A DNA stretch of 64,000 nucleotides from the NCBI GenBank assembly GCA_019054805.1, contig JAHQIY010000034.1, positions 1 to 64,000 on the forward strand. Reading direction: 5' to 3'. Under the pieces are notes generated by a model, which was not told the DNA's origin, did not search any database, and was given only the letters and a program-made list of their open reading frames with translations. A program made the translations under genes and the position numbers. Source of the DNA: Brachionus manjavacas. Lineage: Eukaryota; Rotifera; Eurotatoria; Ploima; Brachionidae. Positions 1 to 12,374 of this stretch are shown here, in pieces. The number at the start of each line of letters is the position of its first letter. Within the stretch, counting starts at the first letter, position 1.

Positions 1-37
1 TAGCATTGATATTTATTAGCCAAAGACTAAGATTTCG

Positions 38-57
38 TTTGAGATTAAGATCTCAAA
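38..57 (+). other. Short perfect hairpin near the unit start (representative copy)
   Basis: tttgagat, loop taag, atctcaaa: 8-bp stem with a 4-base loop. Intact in P1, S2, S3, P10 and several M units. In most plus-arm units two bases are missing (agatctaaaa), which shortens the stem, so it is not strictly kept. Confidence 0.5.
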
Positions 58-155
58 ATATATTAACAACTTAATAATGTAAAAAATTGATGAAATATTG
101 AAATAAATGGTATAATGGTTAAGTTTTTGATAATTTTTAAGTTCTTGATAATTTA

Positions 156-215
156 ATGATGATCTTATTTGTTGAAATTTTCATGGAATATGTCCTACTG
201 AAGATTTAAAACATC
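156..215 (+). repeat. Motif A, internal repeat of the unit (representative copy)
   Basis: Reads gatgatcttatttgttgaaa and on through catggaatatgtcc to gaagatttaaaacatc. It is related to motif B later in the same unit: both share the order gatcttatttgtt, gaaa, cat, ggaat, tcct and ga-att-aaa-atc. Every P and M unit has one A and one B, about 1.96 kb apart in P9. The S units have a single A/B hybrid. Confidence 0.8.
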
Positions 216-534
216 CAAGAATGAAAATTTAGTTTCAGATTAAATTTAAGAATGATTTGAGACTTTTATTTTACTTATGTCACACAGTCGAGCTCATGTT
301 CTTCGAATCATTTATCTTGCATTTTTGACTTCTGTCTAAAGTTATCAATATATCTTTAAAAAGTTCGTTTTAAAACTAGCTAATTCTTAAAACTTGTATG
401 TTCAAAGATTATTAAATATTCGCCCTTTTAATTTTGGTAATGAAGCTTTTAAAACTTTAAATATCGAGTTAATAGATTTAATCTCGACTGCTTTCAGCAC
501 TAAATTAGCAAATGTCCTGCTTATTTTATACTTG

Positions 535-548
535 AATATTCGAATATT
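535..548 (+). other. 14-bp perfect palindrome in each unit (representative copy)
   Basis: aatattcgaatatt, identical on both strands, inside the recurrent open frame. Present in nearly all units; broken in M13 (aatatttgaata near 61118) and by an extra T in P7. No function can be assigned. Confidence 0.5.
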
Positions 549-1717
549 TGCCATTCATTTAGTTAGCGAAAAAAAAAACAAATACTTTAAAAAAAACATG
601 CTTCAATTATCAATCATGTTTAAATATTTTGAATTTTTTAGTCGAATTTTAAATAAAGTCATTAGAGAATTAAATCTGGATATTGCATAAATTATATTTT
701 GTTTTTTTAAATAATTTTAATATTGATTATAATTACTTATGGCGTTCTATGTAAGTAAGGATATTATTGGACTAGAATCAAGTTTCAAAATAGAGAGTAT
801 TGACATGTGCATATGTTGCTTTTGATTAAAAACGTAAAAAAAAAAATTGTTTCAATAAATTTGTTTAATTACGTTATTTAGTTCAGTTGAATCTGCCGTA
901 ATGGTTTTTTAATGCAGATTTATAAGAGGTTCCAAAATATAATGACACCTAACAGAAATAATTCGAAAGAAATAACAGATGGATTCAATAATTCAAATAT
1001 TAAGAGCTAATCTAATGTGTAGCAAAATTAATAATATACTTTAAATGTTATTTTAAATTGAGTGCGCATTTTGGATTTCGAAATAATATTTGATAGCAAG
1101 CATAATTAGGAATCCAAATCCAATTTTCGAACCTAACTTAAAGAAAAATGTTTTTCAGGCCTTTTTTAATAAATTCAGAGACACTTGAGAAAGGCTCTTT
1201 AATTTTTAATTGATTTATCTTCTTCAATCATTTTTGAAATATTTCTTTTAGGACATTTAGTTTTTGAACATTTTAGAAAACCTTCAATAATTAACTAACA
1301 ATATCCTATAAACTATAAAATTTAACAAAAAAATTATCAGACTTAAAAAAATTTTGAAAATTAGTGAAGATTTTTATTTTCAGCACTAAATATACAAAAT
1401 CCAGCTGATTTTGAACATGCATATTCAAAAGGAAGTACAAACTTGCATGACCACACGATTAAAAATTATTTGACTATGAATAACATTAAGGTACCCAAAT
1501 TTTCAAAGAGTAGAGTCACCATATTTAAAATTACCGGATAGACAAGACATAGCTTTTTTGTCTATTTGTACTTGAATTTTAGATATCGGTCGAATTAGAT
1601 AGCTATAGAAAGTTTTTGCTTACTTACTTTGTTCGTGCTTCGAGCTTGATTCTTTGAAACCTTTGGACTTCTAATAATGACCCTAAATATCAGGAAACAT
1701 TCTTAAATGACTCCTTG

Positions 1718-1745
1718 AAGTACGGCAACTGATACAACCGTACTT
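1718..1745 (+). other. Conserved hairpin, 8-bp stem and 12-base loop (representative copy)
   Basis: aagtacgg, loop caactgatacaa, ccgtactt: a perfect 8-bp inverted repeat. It is unchanged in nearly every unit of both arms and in the diverged half of P9 (21490-21517), where the flanking sequence has many substitutions. P5 and P6 have one extra base in or beside the stem. It could be a protein-binding site or a DNA or RNA stem, but no known box is recognised. Confidence 0.55.
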
Positions 1746-2052
1746 TTCTTTATGATGATTAGGAAAAAGTTATATTAGAACTCAAGCTTCAAGATTATCG
1801 CTTTAAAAATTTATGTATTCTTATTGTTTACTAAATTCTCATGAAACTATATTTTTTGATATGATTGAAGTTTTCATAAATAAACGGTCAATATTTATTG
1901 TCAAAGAAAGAATTAATATTTAAAAAGAGAATCAAATATTGATCTCATTTTGCATTATGCTGATCTTGTTGACGAACATGTGTTATTTAATGTCCATTTA
2001 GTGACAAAAATTTTATAGAACAAATTTAACAGTTGCTAAAATGTAAACAGTT

Positions 2053-2130
2053 AATTATCTTCGACTAATTCCTATAAAATTTCGCCACTTAAAAAAATTT
2101 TGAAAATTTACGATTTTTATTTTCACAATT
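2053..2130 (+). repeat. Out-of-place copy of core sequence inside P1
   Basis: Where other units read ttatcgactaattcctcgcc then acttacgcacaatttcc, P1 has about 55 extra bases including acttaaaaaaattttgaaaa and atttttattttca. That piece matches the unit's own sequence at about 1341-1382, some 750 bp upstream. This explains the extra length of P1. Confidence 0.75.
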
Positions 2131-2163
2131 TCCATTAATATGTCAGGTCAGTTGCCGTTGTGA

Positions 2164-2228
2164 GATTATGATCTTATTTGTTTGAAACATTCACGGAATT
2201 TCTCCTGCACGAGATTCAAAATATCTGG
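2164..2228 (+). repeat. Motif B, internal repeat of the unit (representative copy)
   Basis: Reads gattatgatcttatttgttt, then gaaacattcacggaatttct, cctgcacgagattc and aaaatatctggta. It pairs with motif A as a diverged direct repeat. Recombination between the two removes the core and leaves a unit of about 1.03 kb, the size of S1. Confidence 0.8.
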
Positions 2229-2511
2229 TAGGGAAAATCATATTTTATTATATTAATTTCTAATGAAGAAGAACAGGTTGCTAAATGATGCGAAACTTAT
2301 TGTTTTTTTTTAGGATAAATCGTTAAATGACATCAATATTGAAATAACTTTCTGGAAATTCTACACTCCCTTAATTTAATATGAATAAGATAAAAACTCA
2401 AATACATCTTTAATCTGCATTAAATTGAACGAAAGAATTGGTTTTGTGCTAAAAATGTATTAGATATTTCACAAATTCATCACGTCGATCGGTTTATCGT
2501 CTTATGGAATT

Positions 2512-4972
2512 AATTCAATAGCAATGATATTTATTAGCCAAAGACTAAGATTTCGTTTGAGATTAAGATCCCAAATATATTAACAACTTAAAAATGTAAA
2601 AAATTGATGAAATATTGAAATAAATGGTATAATGGTTAAGTTTTTGATAATTTTTAAGTTCTTGATAATTTAATGATGATCTTATTTGTTGAAATTTTCA
2701 TGGAATATGTCCTACTGAAGATTTAAAACATCCAAGAATGAAAATTTAGTTTCAGATTAAATTTAAGAATGATTTGAGACTTTTATTTTACTTATGTCAC
2801 ACAGTCGAGCTCATGTTCTTCGAATCATTTATCTTGCATTTTTGACTTCTGTCTAAAGTTATCAATATATCTTTAAAAGTTCGTTTTAAAAACTAGCTAA
2901 TTCTTATAACTTGTGTGTTCAAAGATTATTAAATATTCGCCCTATTAATTTTGGTAATGAAGCTTTTAAAACTTTAAATATCGAGTTAATAGATTTAATC
3001 TCGACTGCTTTCAGCACTAAATTAGCAAATGTCCTGCTTATTTTATACTTGAATATTCGAATATTTGCCATTCATTTAGTTAGCGAAAAAAAACAATACT
3101 TTAAAAAAACATGCTTCAATTATCAATCATGTTTAAATATTTGAATTTTTTTGTCGAATTTTTAAATAAAGTCATTAGAGAATTAAATCTGGATATTGCA
3201 TAAATTATATTTTGTTTTTTTAAATAATTTTAATATTGATTATAATTACTTATGGCGTTCTATGTAAGTAAGGATATTATTGGACTAGAATCAAGTTTCA
3301 AAATAGAGAGTATTGACATGTGCATATGTTGCTTTTGATTAAAAACGTAATAAAAAAAAATTGTTTCAATAAATTTGTTTAATTACGTTATTTAGTTCAG
3401 TTGAATCTGCCGTAATGGTTTTTTTTAATGCAGATTTATAAGAGGTTCCAAAATATAATGCACCTAACAGAAATAATTCGAAAGAAATAACAGATGGATT
3501 CAATTCAATTCAAATATTAAGAGCTAATCTAATGTGTAGCAAAATTAATAATATACTTTAAATGTAATTTTAAATTGAGTGCGCATTTTGGATTTCGAAA
3601 TAATATTTGATAGCAAGCATAATTAGGAATCCAAATCCAATTTTCGAACCTAACTTAAAAATGTTTTTCAGGCCTTTTAATAAATTCAGAGACACTTGAG
3701 AAAGGCTCTTTAATTTTTAATTGATTTATCTTCTTCTATCATTTTTGAAATATTTCTTTTAGGACATTTAGTTTTTGAACATTTTAGAAAACCTTCAATA
3801 ATTAACTAACAATATCCTATAAACTATAAAATTTAACAAAAAAATTATCAGACTTAAAAAAATTTTGAAAATTAGTGAAGATTTTTATTTTCAGCACTAA
3901 ATATACAAAATCCAGCTGATTTTGAACATGCATATTCAAAAGGAAGTACAAACTTGCATGACCACACGAAGAAAAACTATTTGACTATGAATAACATTAA
4001 GGTACCCAAATTTTCAAAGAGTAGAGTCACCATATTTAAAATTACCGGATAGACAAGACATAGCTTTTTGTCTATTTGTACTTGAATTTTAGATATCGGT
4101 CGAATTAGATAGCTATAGAAAGTTTTTTGCTTACTTACTTTGTTCGTGCTTCGAGCTTGATTCTTTGAAACCTTTGGACTTCAAATAATGACCCTAAATA
4201 TCAGGAAACATTCTTAAATGACTCCTTGAAGTACGGCAACTGATACAACCGTACTTTTCTTTATGATGATTAGCAAAAGTTTAATTAGAACTCAAGCTTC
4301 AAGATTATCGCTTAAAAATTTATGTATTCTTATTGTTTACTAAATTCTCATGAAACTATATTTTTTGATATGATTGAAGTTTTCATAAATAAACGGTCAA
4401 TATTTATTGTCAAAGAAAGAATTAATATTTAAAAAGAGAATCAAATATTGATCTCATTTTGCATTATGCTGATCTTGTTGACGAACATGTGTTATTTAAT
4501 GTCCATTTAGTAACAAAAAATTTTATAGAACAAATTTAACAGTTGCTAAAATGTAAACAGTTAATTATCGACTAATTCCTCGCCACTTACGCACAATTTC
4601 CATTAATATGTCAGGTCAGTTGCCGTTGTGAGATTATGATCTTATTTGTTTGAAACATTCACGGAATTTCTCCTGCACGAGATTCAAAATATCTGGTAGG
4701 GAAAATCATTTTTATTAAATGAATTTCTAATTAAGCAGTTCACGTTTCTAAATGATGCGAAACTAATTGATTTTTATCAGGATAAATCGTGAATGACATC
4801 AATATTGAAATAACTTTCTGGAAATTCTACACTCCTTAATTTAATATGAATAAGATAAAAACTCAAATACATCTTTAATCTGCATTAAATGAACGAAAGA
4901 ATTGGTTTTGTGCTAAAAATGTATTAGATATTTCACAAATTCATCACGTCGATTTTATCGTCTTATGGAATT
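2512..4972 (+). repeat. Satellite unit P2 (2.46 kb type)
   Basis: Complete unit of 2,461 bp between two copies of the start motif aattcaatag. Base-for-base close to P3-P8, with differences mainly in the lengths of A and T runs. Contains the two related motifs A and B, the 8-bp-stem hairpin and one copy of the 60-77 codon recurrent open frame. No gene is supported. Confidence 0.98.
2911..3144 (+). other. Recurrent 60-77 codon open frame, once per unit (representative; probably not a gene)
   Basis: Frame from a TTG codon reading VQRLLNIRPINFGNEAFKTL and ending SEK plus a variable tail. Copies are at 394-690, 5373-5606, 7833-8027, 10298-10492, 12775-13008, 17717-17968, 20178-20411 and 26340-26564 on the plus strand, and on the minus strand with upper ends at 30215, 32685, 35149, 37614, 40080, 42543, 45001, 47464, 49928, 52887, 55354, 58310, 61269 and 63734. 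No ATG start. The tail changes with the length of the A run after the SEK codons. P7 has lost the frame. Changes among copies alter residues (Ser/Asn, Glu/Asp, Arg/Gln, Leu/Ile, Val/Phe). The opening LNIRPIN resembles the LNIRSIN start of LINE endonucleases, which would suit a relic, but that is weak. Confidence 0.2.
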
Positions 4973-7431
4973 AATTCAATAGCATTGATATTTATTAGCC
5001 AAAGACTAAGATTTCGTTTGAGATTAAGATCTAAAATATATTAACAACTTAATAATGTAAAAAAATTGATGAAATATTGAAATAAATGGTATAATGGTTA
5101 AGTTTTTGATAATTTTTAAGTTCTTGATAATTTAATGATGATCTTATTTGTTGAAATTTTCATGGAATATGTCCTACTGAAGATTTAAAACATCCAAGAA
5201 TGAAAATTTAGTTTCAGATTAAATTTAAGAATGATTTGAGACTTTTATTTTACTTATGTCACACAGTCGAGCTCATGTTCTTCGAATCATTTATCTTGCA
5301 TTTTTGACTTCTGTCTAAAGTTATCAATATATCTTTAAAAAGTTCGTTTTAAAAACTAGCTAATTCTTATACTTGTGTGTTCAAAGATTATTAAATATTC
5401 GCCCTATTAATTTTGGTAATGAAGCTTTTAAAACTTTAAATATCGAGTTAATAGATTTAATCTCGACTGCTTTCAGCACTAAATTAGCAAATGTCCTGCT
5501 TATTTTATACTTGAATATTCGAATATTTGCCATTCATTTAGTTAGCGAAAAAAATAATACTTTAAAAAAAACATGCTTCAATTATCAATCATGTTTAAAT
5601 ATTTGAATTTTTTAGTCGAATTTTAAATAAAGTCATTAGAGAATTAAATCTGGATATTGCATAAATTATATTTTGTTTTTTAAATAATTTTAATATTGAT
5701 TATAATTACTTATGGCGTTCTATGTAAGTAAGGATATTATTGGACTAGAATCAAGTTTCAAAATAGAGAGTATTGAAATGTGCATATGTTGCTTTTGATT
5801 AAAAACGTAATAAAAAAATTGTTTCAATAAATTTGTTTAATTACGTTATTTAGTTCAGTTGAATCTGCCGTAATGGTTTTTTTTAATGCAGATTTATAAG
5901 AGGTTCCAAAATATAATGCACCTAACAGAAATAATTAGAAAGAAATAACAGATGGATTCAATAATTCAAATATTAAGAGCTAATCTAATGTGTAGCAAAA
6001 TTAATAATATACTTTAAATGTAATTTTAAATTGAGTGCGCATTTTGGATTTCGAAATAATATTTGATAGCAAGTATAATTAGGAATCCAAATCCAATTTT
6101 CGAACCTAACTTAAAAATGTTTTTCAGGCCTTTTAATAAATTCAGAGACACTTGAGAAAGGCTCTTTAATTTTTAATTGATTTATCTTCTTCTATCATTT
6201 TTGAAATATTTCTTTTAGGACATTTAGTTTTTGAACATTTTAGAAAACCTTCAATAATTAACTAACAATATCCTATAAACTATAAAATTTAACAAAAAAA
6301 TTATCAGAGTTAAAAAATTTTGAAAATTAGTGAAGATTTTTATTTTCAGCACTAAATATACAAAATCCAGCTGATTTTGAACATGCATATTCAAAAGGAA
6401 GTACAAACTTTGCATTGACCACACGAGTAAGAAAAAAACTATTTGACTATGAATAACATTAAGGTACCCAAATTTTCAAAGAGTAGAGTCACCATATTTA
6501 AAATTACCGGATAGACAAGACATAGCTTATTTGTAATTTGAATTTTAGATATCGGTCGAATTAGATAGCTATAGAAAGTTTTTTTGCTTACTTACTTTGT
6601 TCGATGCTTCGAGCTTGATTCATTGAAACCTTTGGACTTCAAATAATGACCCTAAATATCAGGAAACATTCTTAAATGACTCCTTGAAGTACGGCAACTG
6701 ATACAACCGTACTTTTCTTTATGATGATTAGGAAAAAGTTATATTAGAACTCAAGCTTCAAGATTATCGCTTAAAAATTTATGTATTCTTATTGTTTACT
6801 AAATTCTCATGAAACTATATTTTTTGATATGATTGAAGTTTTCATAAATAAACGGTCAATATTTATTGTCAAAGAAAGAATTAATATTTAAAAAGAGAAT
6901 CAAATATTGATCTCATTTTGCATTATGCTGATCTTGTTGACGAACATGTGTTATTTAATGTCCATTTAGTGACAAAAAATTTTAAAGAACAAATTTAACA
7001 GTTGCTAAAATGTAAACAGTTAATTATCGACTAATTCCTCGCCACTTACGCACAATTTCCATTAATATGTCAGGTCAGTTGCCGTTGTGAGATTATGATC
7101 TTATTTGTTTGAAACATTCACGGAATTTCTCCTGCACGAGATTCAAAATATCTGGTAGGAAAATCATTTTTTATTAAATGAATTTCTTATTAAGCAGTTC
7201 AAGTTGCTAAATGATGCGAAACTAATTGATTTTTATCAGGATAAATCGTGAATGACATCAATATTGAAATAACTTTCTGGAAATTCTACACTCCTTAATT
7301 TAATATGAATAAGATAAAAACTCAAATACATCTTTAATCTGCATTAAATGAACGAAAGAATTGGTTTTGTGCTAAAAATGTATTAGATATTTCACAAATT
7401 CATCACGTCGATTTTATCGTCTTAAGGATTT
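4973..7431 (+). repeat. Satellite unit P3 (2.46 kb type)
   Basis: Complete unit of 2,459 bp. Private differences include a short deletion in the stretch around 6526-6540 and extra bases near 6408-6440. Otherwise the same order of sequence as P2. No gene is supported. Confidence 0.98.
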
Positions 7432-9897
7432 AATTCAATAGCATTGATATTTATTAGCCAAAGACTAAGATTTCGTTTGAGATTAAGATCTAAAATATAT
7501 TAACAACTTAAAAATGTAAAAAATTGATGAAATATTGAAATAAATGGTATAATGGTTAAGTTTTTGATAATTTTTAAGTTCTTGATAATTTAATGATGAT
7601 CTTATTTGTTGAAATTTTCATGGAATATGTCCTACTGAAGATTTAAAAACATCCAAGAATGAAAATTTAGTTTCAGATTAAATTTAAGAATGATTTGAGA
7701 CTTTTATTTTACTTATGTCACACAGTCGAGCTCATGTTCTTCGAATCATTTATCTTGCATTTTGACTTCTGTCTAAAGTTATCAATATATCTTTAAAAAA
7801 GTTCGTTTTAAAAACTAGCTAATTCTTATAACTTGTGTGTTCAAAGATTATTAAATATTCGCCCTATTAATTTTGGTAATGAAGCTTTTAAAACTTTAAA
7901 TATCGAGTTAATAGATTTAATCTCGACTGCTTTCAGCACTAAATTAGCAAATGTCCTGCTTATTTTATACTTGAATATTCGAATATTTGCCATTCATTTA
8001 GTTAGCGAAAAAAAAACAATACTTTAAAAAAAAACATGCTTCAATTATCAATCATGTTTAAATATTTGAATTTTTTTGTCGATTTTTAAATAAAGTCATT
8101 AGTGAATTAAATCTGGATATTGCATAAATTATATTTTGTTTTTTTAAATAATTTTAATATTGATTATAATTACTTATGGCGTTCTATGTAAGTAAGGATA
8201 TTATTGGACTAGAATCAAGTTTCAAAATAGAGAGTATTGACATGTGCATATGTTGCTTTTGATTAAAAGCGTAATAAAAAAATTGTTTCAATAAATTTGT
8301 TTAATTACGTTATTTAGTTCAGTTGAATCTGCCGTAATGGTTTTTTTTTAATGCAGATTTATAAGAGGTTCCAAAATATAATGCACCTAACAGAAATAAT
8401 TCGAAAGAAATAACAGTTGGATTCAATAATTCAAATATTAAGAGCTAATCTAATGTGTAGCAAAATTAATAATATACTTTAAATGTAATTTTAAATTGAG
8501 TGCGCATTTTGGATTTCGAAATAATATTTGATAGCAAGCATAATTAGAATCCAAATCCAATTTTCGAACCTAACTTAAAATGTTTTTCAGGCCTTTTAAT
8601 AAATTCAGAGACACTTGAGAAAGGCTCTTTAATTTTTAATTGATTTATCTTCTTCTATCATTTTTGAAATATTTCTTTTAGGACATTTAGTTTTTGAACA
8701 TTTTAGAAAACCTTCAATAATTAACTAACAATATCCTATAAACTATAAAATTTAACAAAAAAATTATCAGACTTAAAAAAATTTTGAAAATTAGTGAAGA
8801 TTTTTATTTTCAGCACTAAATATACAAAATCCAGCTGATTTTGAACATGCATATTCAAAAGGAAGTACAAACTTGCATGACCACACGAAGAAAAACTATT
8901 TGACTATGAATAACATTAAGGTACCCAAATTTTCAAAGAGTAGAGTCACCATATTTAAAATTACCGGATAGACAAGACATAGCTTTTTGTCTATTTGTAC
9001 TTGAATTTTAGATATCGGTCGAATTAGATAGCTATAGAAAGTTTTTTGCTTATTCTTACTTTGTTCGTGCTTCGAGCTTGATTCTTTGAAACCTTTGGAC
9101 TTCAAATAATGACCCTAAATATCAGGAAACATTCTTAAATGACTCCTTGAAGTACGGCAACTGATACAACCGTACTTTTCTTTATGATGATTAGCAAAAG
9201 TTTAATTAGAACTCAAGCTTCAAGATTATCGCTTAAAAATTTATGTATTCTTATTGTTTACTAAATTCTCATGAAACTATATTTTTTGATATGATTGAAG
9301 TTTTCATAAATAAACGGTCAATATTTATTGTCAAAGAAAGAATTAATATTTAAAAAGAGAATCAAATATTGATCTCATTTTGCATTATGCTGATCTTTGT
9401 TGACGAACATGTGTTTATTTAATGTCCATTTAGTAACAAAAAATTTTATAGAACAAATTTAACAGTTGCTAAAATGTAAACAGTTAATTATCGACTAATT
9501 CCTCGCCACTTACGCACAATTTCCATTAATATGTCAGGTCAGTTGCCGTTGTGAGATTATGATCTTATTTGTTTGAAACATTCACGGAATTTCTCCTGCA
9601 CGAGATTCAAAATATCTGGTAGGGAAAATCATTTTTTATTAAATGAATTTCTAATTAAGCAGTTCACGTTGCTAAATGATGCGAAACTAATTGATTTTTA
9701 TCAGGATAAATCGTGAATGACATCAATATTGAAATAACTTTCTGGAAATTCTACACTCCCTTAATTTAATATGAATAAGATAAAAACTCAAATACATCTT
9801 TAATCTGCATTAAATGAACGAAAGAATTGGTTTTGTGCTAAAAATGTATTAGATATTTCACAAATTCATCACGTCGATTTTATCGTCTTATGGAATT
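7432..9897 (+). repeat. Satellite unit P4 (2.46 kb type)
   Basis: Complete unit of 2,466 bp. A private small insertion near 9050 (gcttattcttac where other units read gcttacttac) happens to lengthen a 69-codon frame on the minus strand (8896-9105). That same insertion shows the frame is accidental. No gene is supported. Confidence 0.98.
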
Positions 9898-12374
9898 AAT
9901 TCAATAGCATTGATATTTATTAGCCAAAGACTAAGATTTCGTTTGAGATTAAGATCTAAAATATATTAACAACTTAATAATGTAAAAAAATGATGAAATA
10001 TTGAAATAAATGGTATAATGGTTAAGTTTTTGATAATTTTAAGTTCTTGATAATTTAATGATGATCTTATTTGTTGAAATTTTCATGGAATATGTCCTAC
10101 TGAAGATTTAAAACATCCAAGAATGAAAATTTAGTTTCAGATTAAATTTAAGAATGATTTGAGACTTTTATTTTACTTATGTCACACAGTCGAGCTCATG
10201 TTCTTCGAATCATTTATCTTGCATTTTTGACTTCTGTCTAAAGTTATCAATATATCTTTAAAAAAGTTCGTTTTAAAAACTAGCTAATTCTTATAACTTG
10301 TGTGTTCAAAGATTATTAAATATTCGCCCTATTAATTTTGGTAATGAAGCTTTTAAAACTTTAAATATCGAGTTAATAGATTTAATCTCGACTGCTTTCA
10401 GCACTAAATTAGCAAATGTCCTGCTTATTTTATACTTGAATATTCGAATATTTGCCATTCATTTAGTTAGCGAAAAAAAAATAATACTTTAAAAAAAAAC
10501 ATGCTTCAATTATCAATCATGTTTAAATATTTGAATTTTTTATCGAATTTAAATAAAGTCATTAGAGAATTAAATCTGGATATTGCATAAATTATATTTT
10601 TTTGTTTTTTTAAATAATTTTAATATTGATTATAATTACTTATGGCGTTCTATGTAAGTAAGGATATTATTGGACTAGAATCAAGTTTCAAAATAGAGAG
10701 TATTGACATGTGCATATGTTGCTTTTGATTAAAAACGTAATAAAAAAATTGTTTCAATAAATTTGTTTAATTACGTTATTTAGTTCAGTTGAATCTGCCG
10801 TAATGGTTTTTTTTGCAGATTTATAAGAGGTTCCAAAATATAATGCACCTAACATAGAAATAATTCGAAAGAAATAACAGATGGATTCAATAATTCAAAT
10901 ATTAAGAGCTAATCTAATGTGTAGCAAAATTAATAATATACTTTAAAATGTAATTTTAAATTGAGTGCGCATTTTGGATTTCGAAATAATATTTGATAGC
11001 AAGCATAATTAGGGAATCCAAATCCAATTTTCGAACCTAACTTAAAAATGTTTTTCAGGCCTTTTAATAAATTCAGAGACACTTGAGAAAGGCTCTTTAA
11101 TTTTTAATTGATTTATCTTCTTCTATCATTTTTGAAATATTTCTTTTAGGACATTTAGTTTTTTGAACATTTTAGAAAACCTTCAATAATTAACTAACAA
11201 TATCCTATAAACTATAAAATTTAACAAAAAAAATTATCAGACTTAAAAAATTTTGAAAATTAGTGAAGATTTTTATTTTCAGCACTAAATATACAAAATC
11301 CAGCTGATTTTGAACATGCATATTCAAAAGGAAGTACAAACTTGCATGACCACACGAAGAAAACTATTTGACTATGAATAACATTAAGGTACCCAAATTT
11401 TTCAAAGAGTAGAGTCACCATATTTAAAATTACCGGATAGACAAGACATAGCTTTTTGTCTATTTGTATTGAATTTTAGATATCGGTCGAATTAGATAGC
11501 TATAGAAAGTTTTTTGCTTACTTACTTTGTTCGTGCTTCGAAGCTTGATTCATTGAAACCTTTGGACTTCAAATAATGACCCTAAATATCAGGAAACATT
11601 CTTAAATGACTCCTTGAAGTACTGGCAACTGATACAACCGTACTTTTCTTTATGATGATTAGGAAAAAGAAAAATTTATAATTAGAACTCAAAGCTTCAA
11701 GATTATCGCTTAAAATTTATGTATTCTTATTGTTTACTAAATTCTCATGAAACTATATTTTTTGATATGATTGAAGTTTTCATAAATAAACGGTCAATAT
11801 TTATTGTCAAAGAAAGAAATTAATATTTAAAAAAGAGAATCAAATATTGATCTCATTTTGCATTATGCTGATCTTGTTGACGAACATGTTATTTAATGTC
11901 CATTTAGTAACAAAAAATTTTATAGAACAAATTTAACAGTTGCTAAAATGTAAACAGTTAAAATTATCGACTAATTCCTCGCCACTTACGCACAATTTCC
12001 ATTAATAATATGTCAGGTCAGTTGCGTTGTGAGATTATGATCTTATTTGTTTGAAACATTCACGGAATTTCTCCCGCACGAGATTCAAAATATCTGGTAG
12101 GGAAAATCATTTTTATTAAATGAATTTCTAATTAAGCAGTTCACGTTGCTAAATGATGCGAAACTAATTGATTTTTATCAGGATAAATCGTGAATGACAT
12201 CAATATTGAAATAACTTTCTGGAAATTCTACACTCCCTTAATTTAATATGAATAAGATAAAAACTCAAATACATCTTTAATCTGCATTAAATGAACGAAA
12301 GAATTGGTTTTGTGCTAAAATGTATTAGATATGTTCACAAATTCATCACGTCGATTTTATCGTCTTATGGAATT
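9898..12374 (+). repeat. Satellite unit P5 (2.46 kb type, many private small indels)
   Basis: Complete unit of 2,477 bp. It has a clear excess of one-to-ten-base insertions and deletions compared with neighbours, for example near 10812, 10855, 11622, 11665-11680, 11890 and 12005. These indels are private to the unit and lie mostly at homopolymers or duplicate a few adjacent bases, which suggests lower consensus quality here rather than rapid evolution. No gene is supported. Confidence 0.97.

Larger units (their letters stand above)
1..2511 (+). repeat. Satellite unit P1 (2.46 kb type, cut by the left window edge)
   Basis: First unit of the plus-oriented arm; the window opens seven bases into the unit start motif aattcaatag, so the full unit would be about 2,518 bp. 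It matches the P2-P8 units throughout. It is longer because of a private insertion of about 55 bp near 2060-2125. It carries variants otherwise seen in P9, the S units and the far right arm: cacacgattaaaaatt near 1450, ggacttctaataatg near 1668, and gaagaagaacagg near 2265 in place of ttaagcagttcacg. No gene is supported in it. Confidence 0.97.

Noticed and set aside
394-690. Small protein gene repeated about 23 times
   Set aside because: No ATG, tails depend on homopolymer length, lost in P7, residue-changing substitutions among copies; best explained as an open stretch in satellite DNA.
8896-9105. 69-codon minus-strand frame, also at 16316-16525 and 21238-21465
   Set aside because: It lies antisense to the unit strand that carries the reverse transcriptase traces; its length depends on private indels (an extra tc near 9052, extra T bases near 16512), and most units lack a start in that frame.
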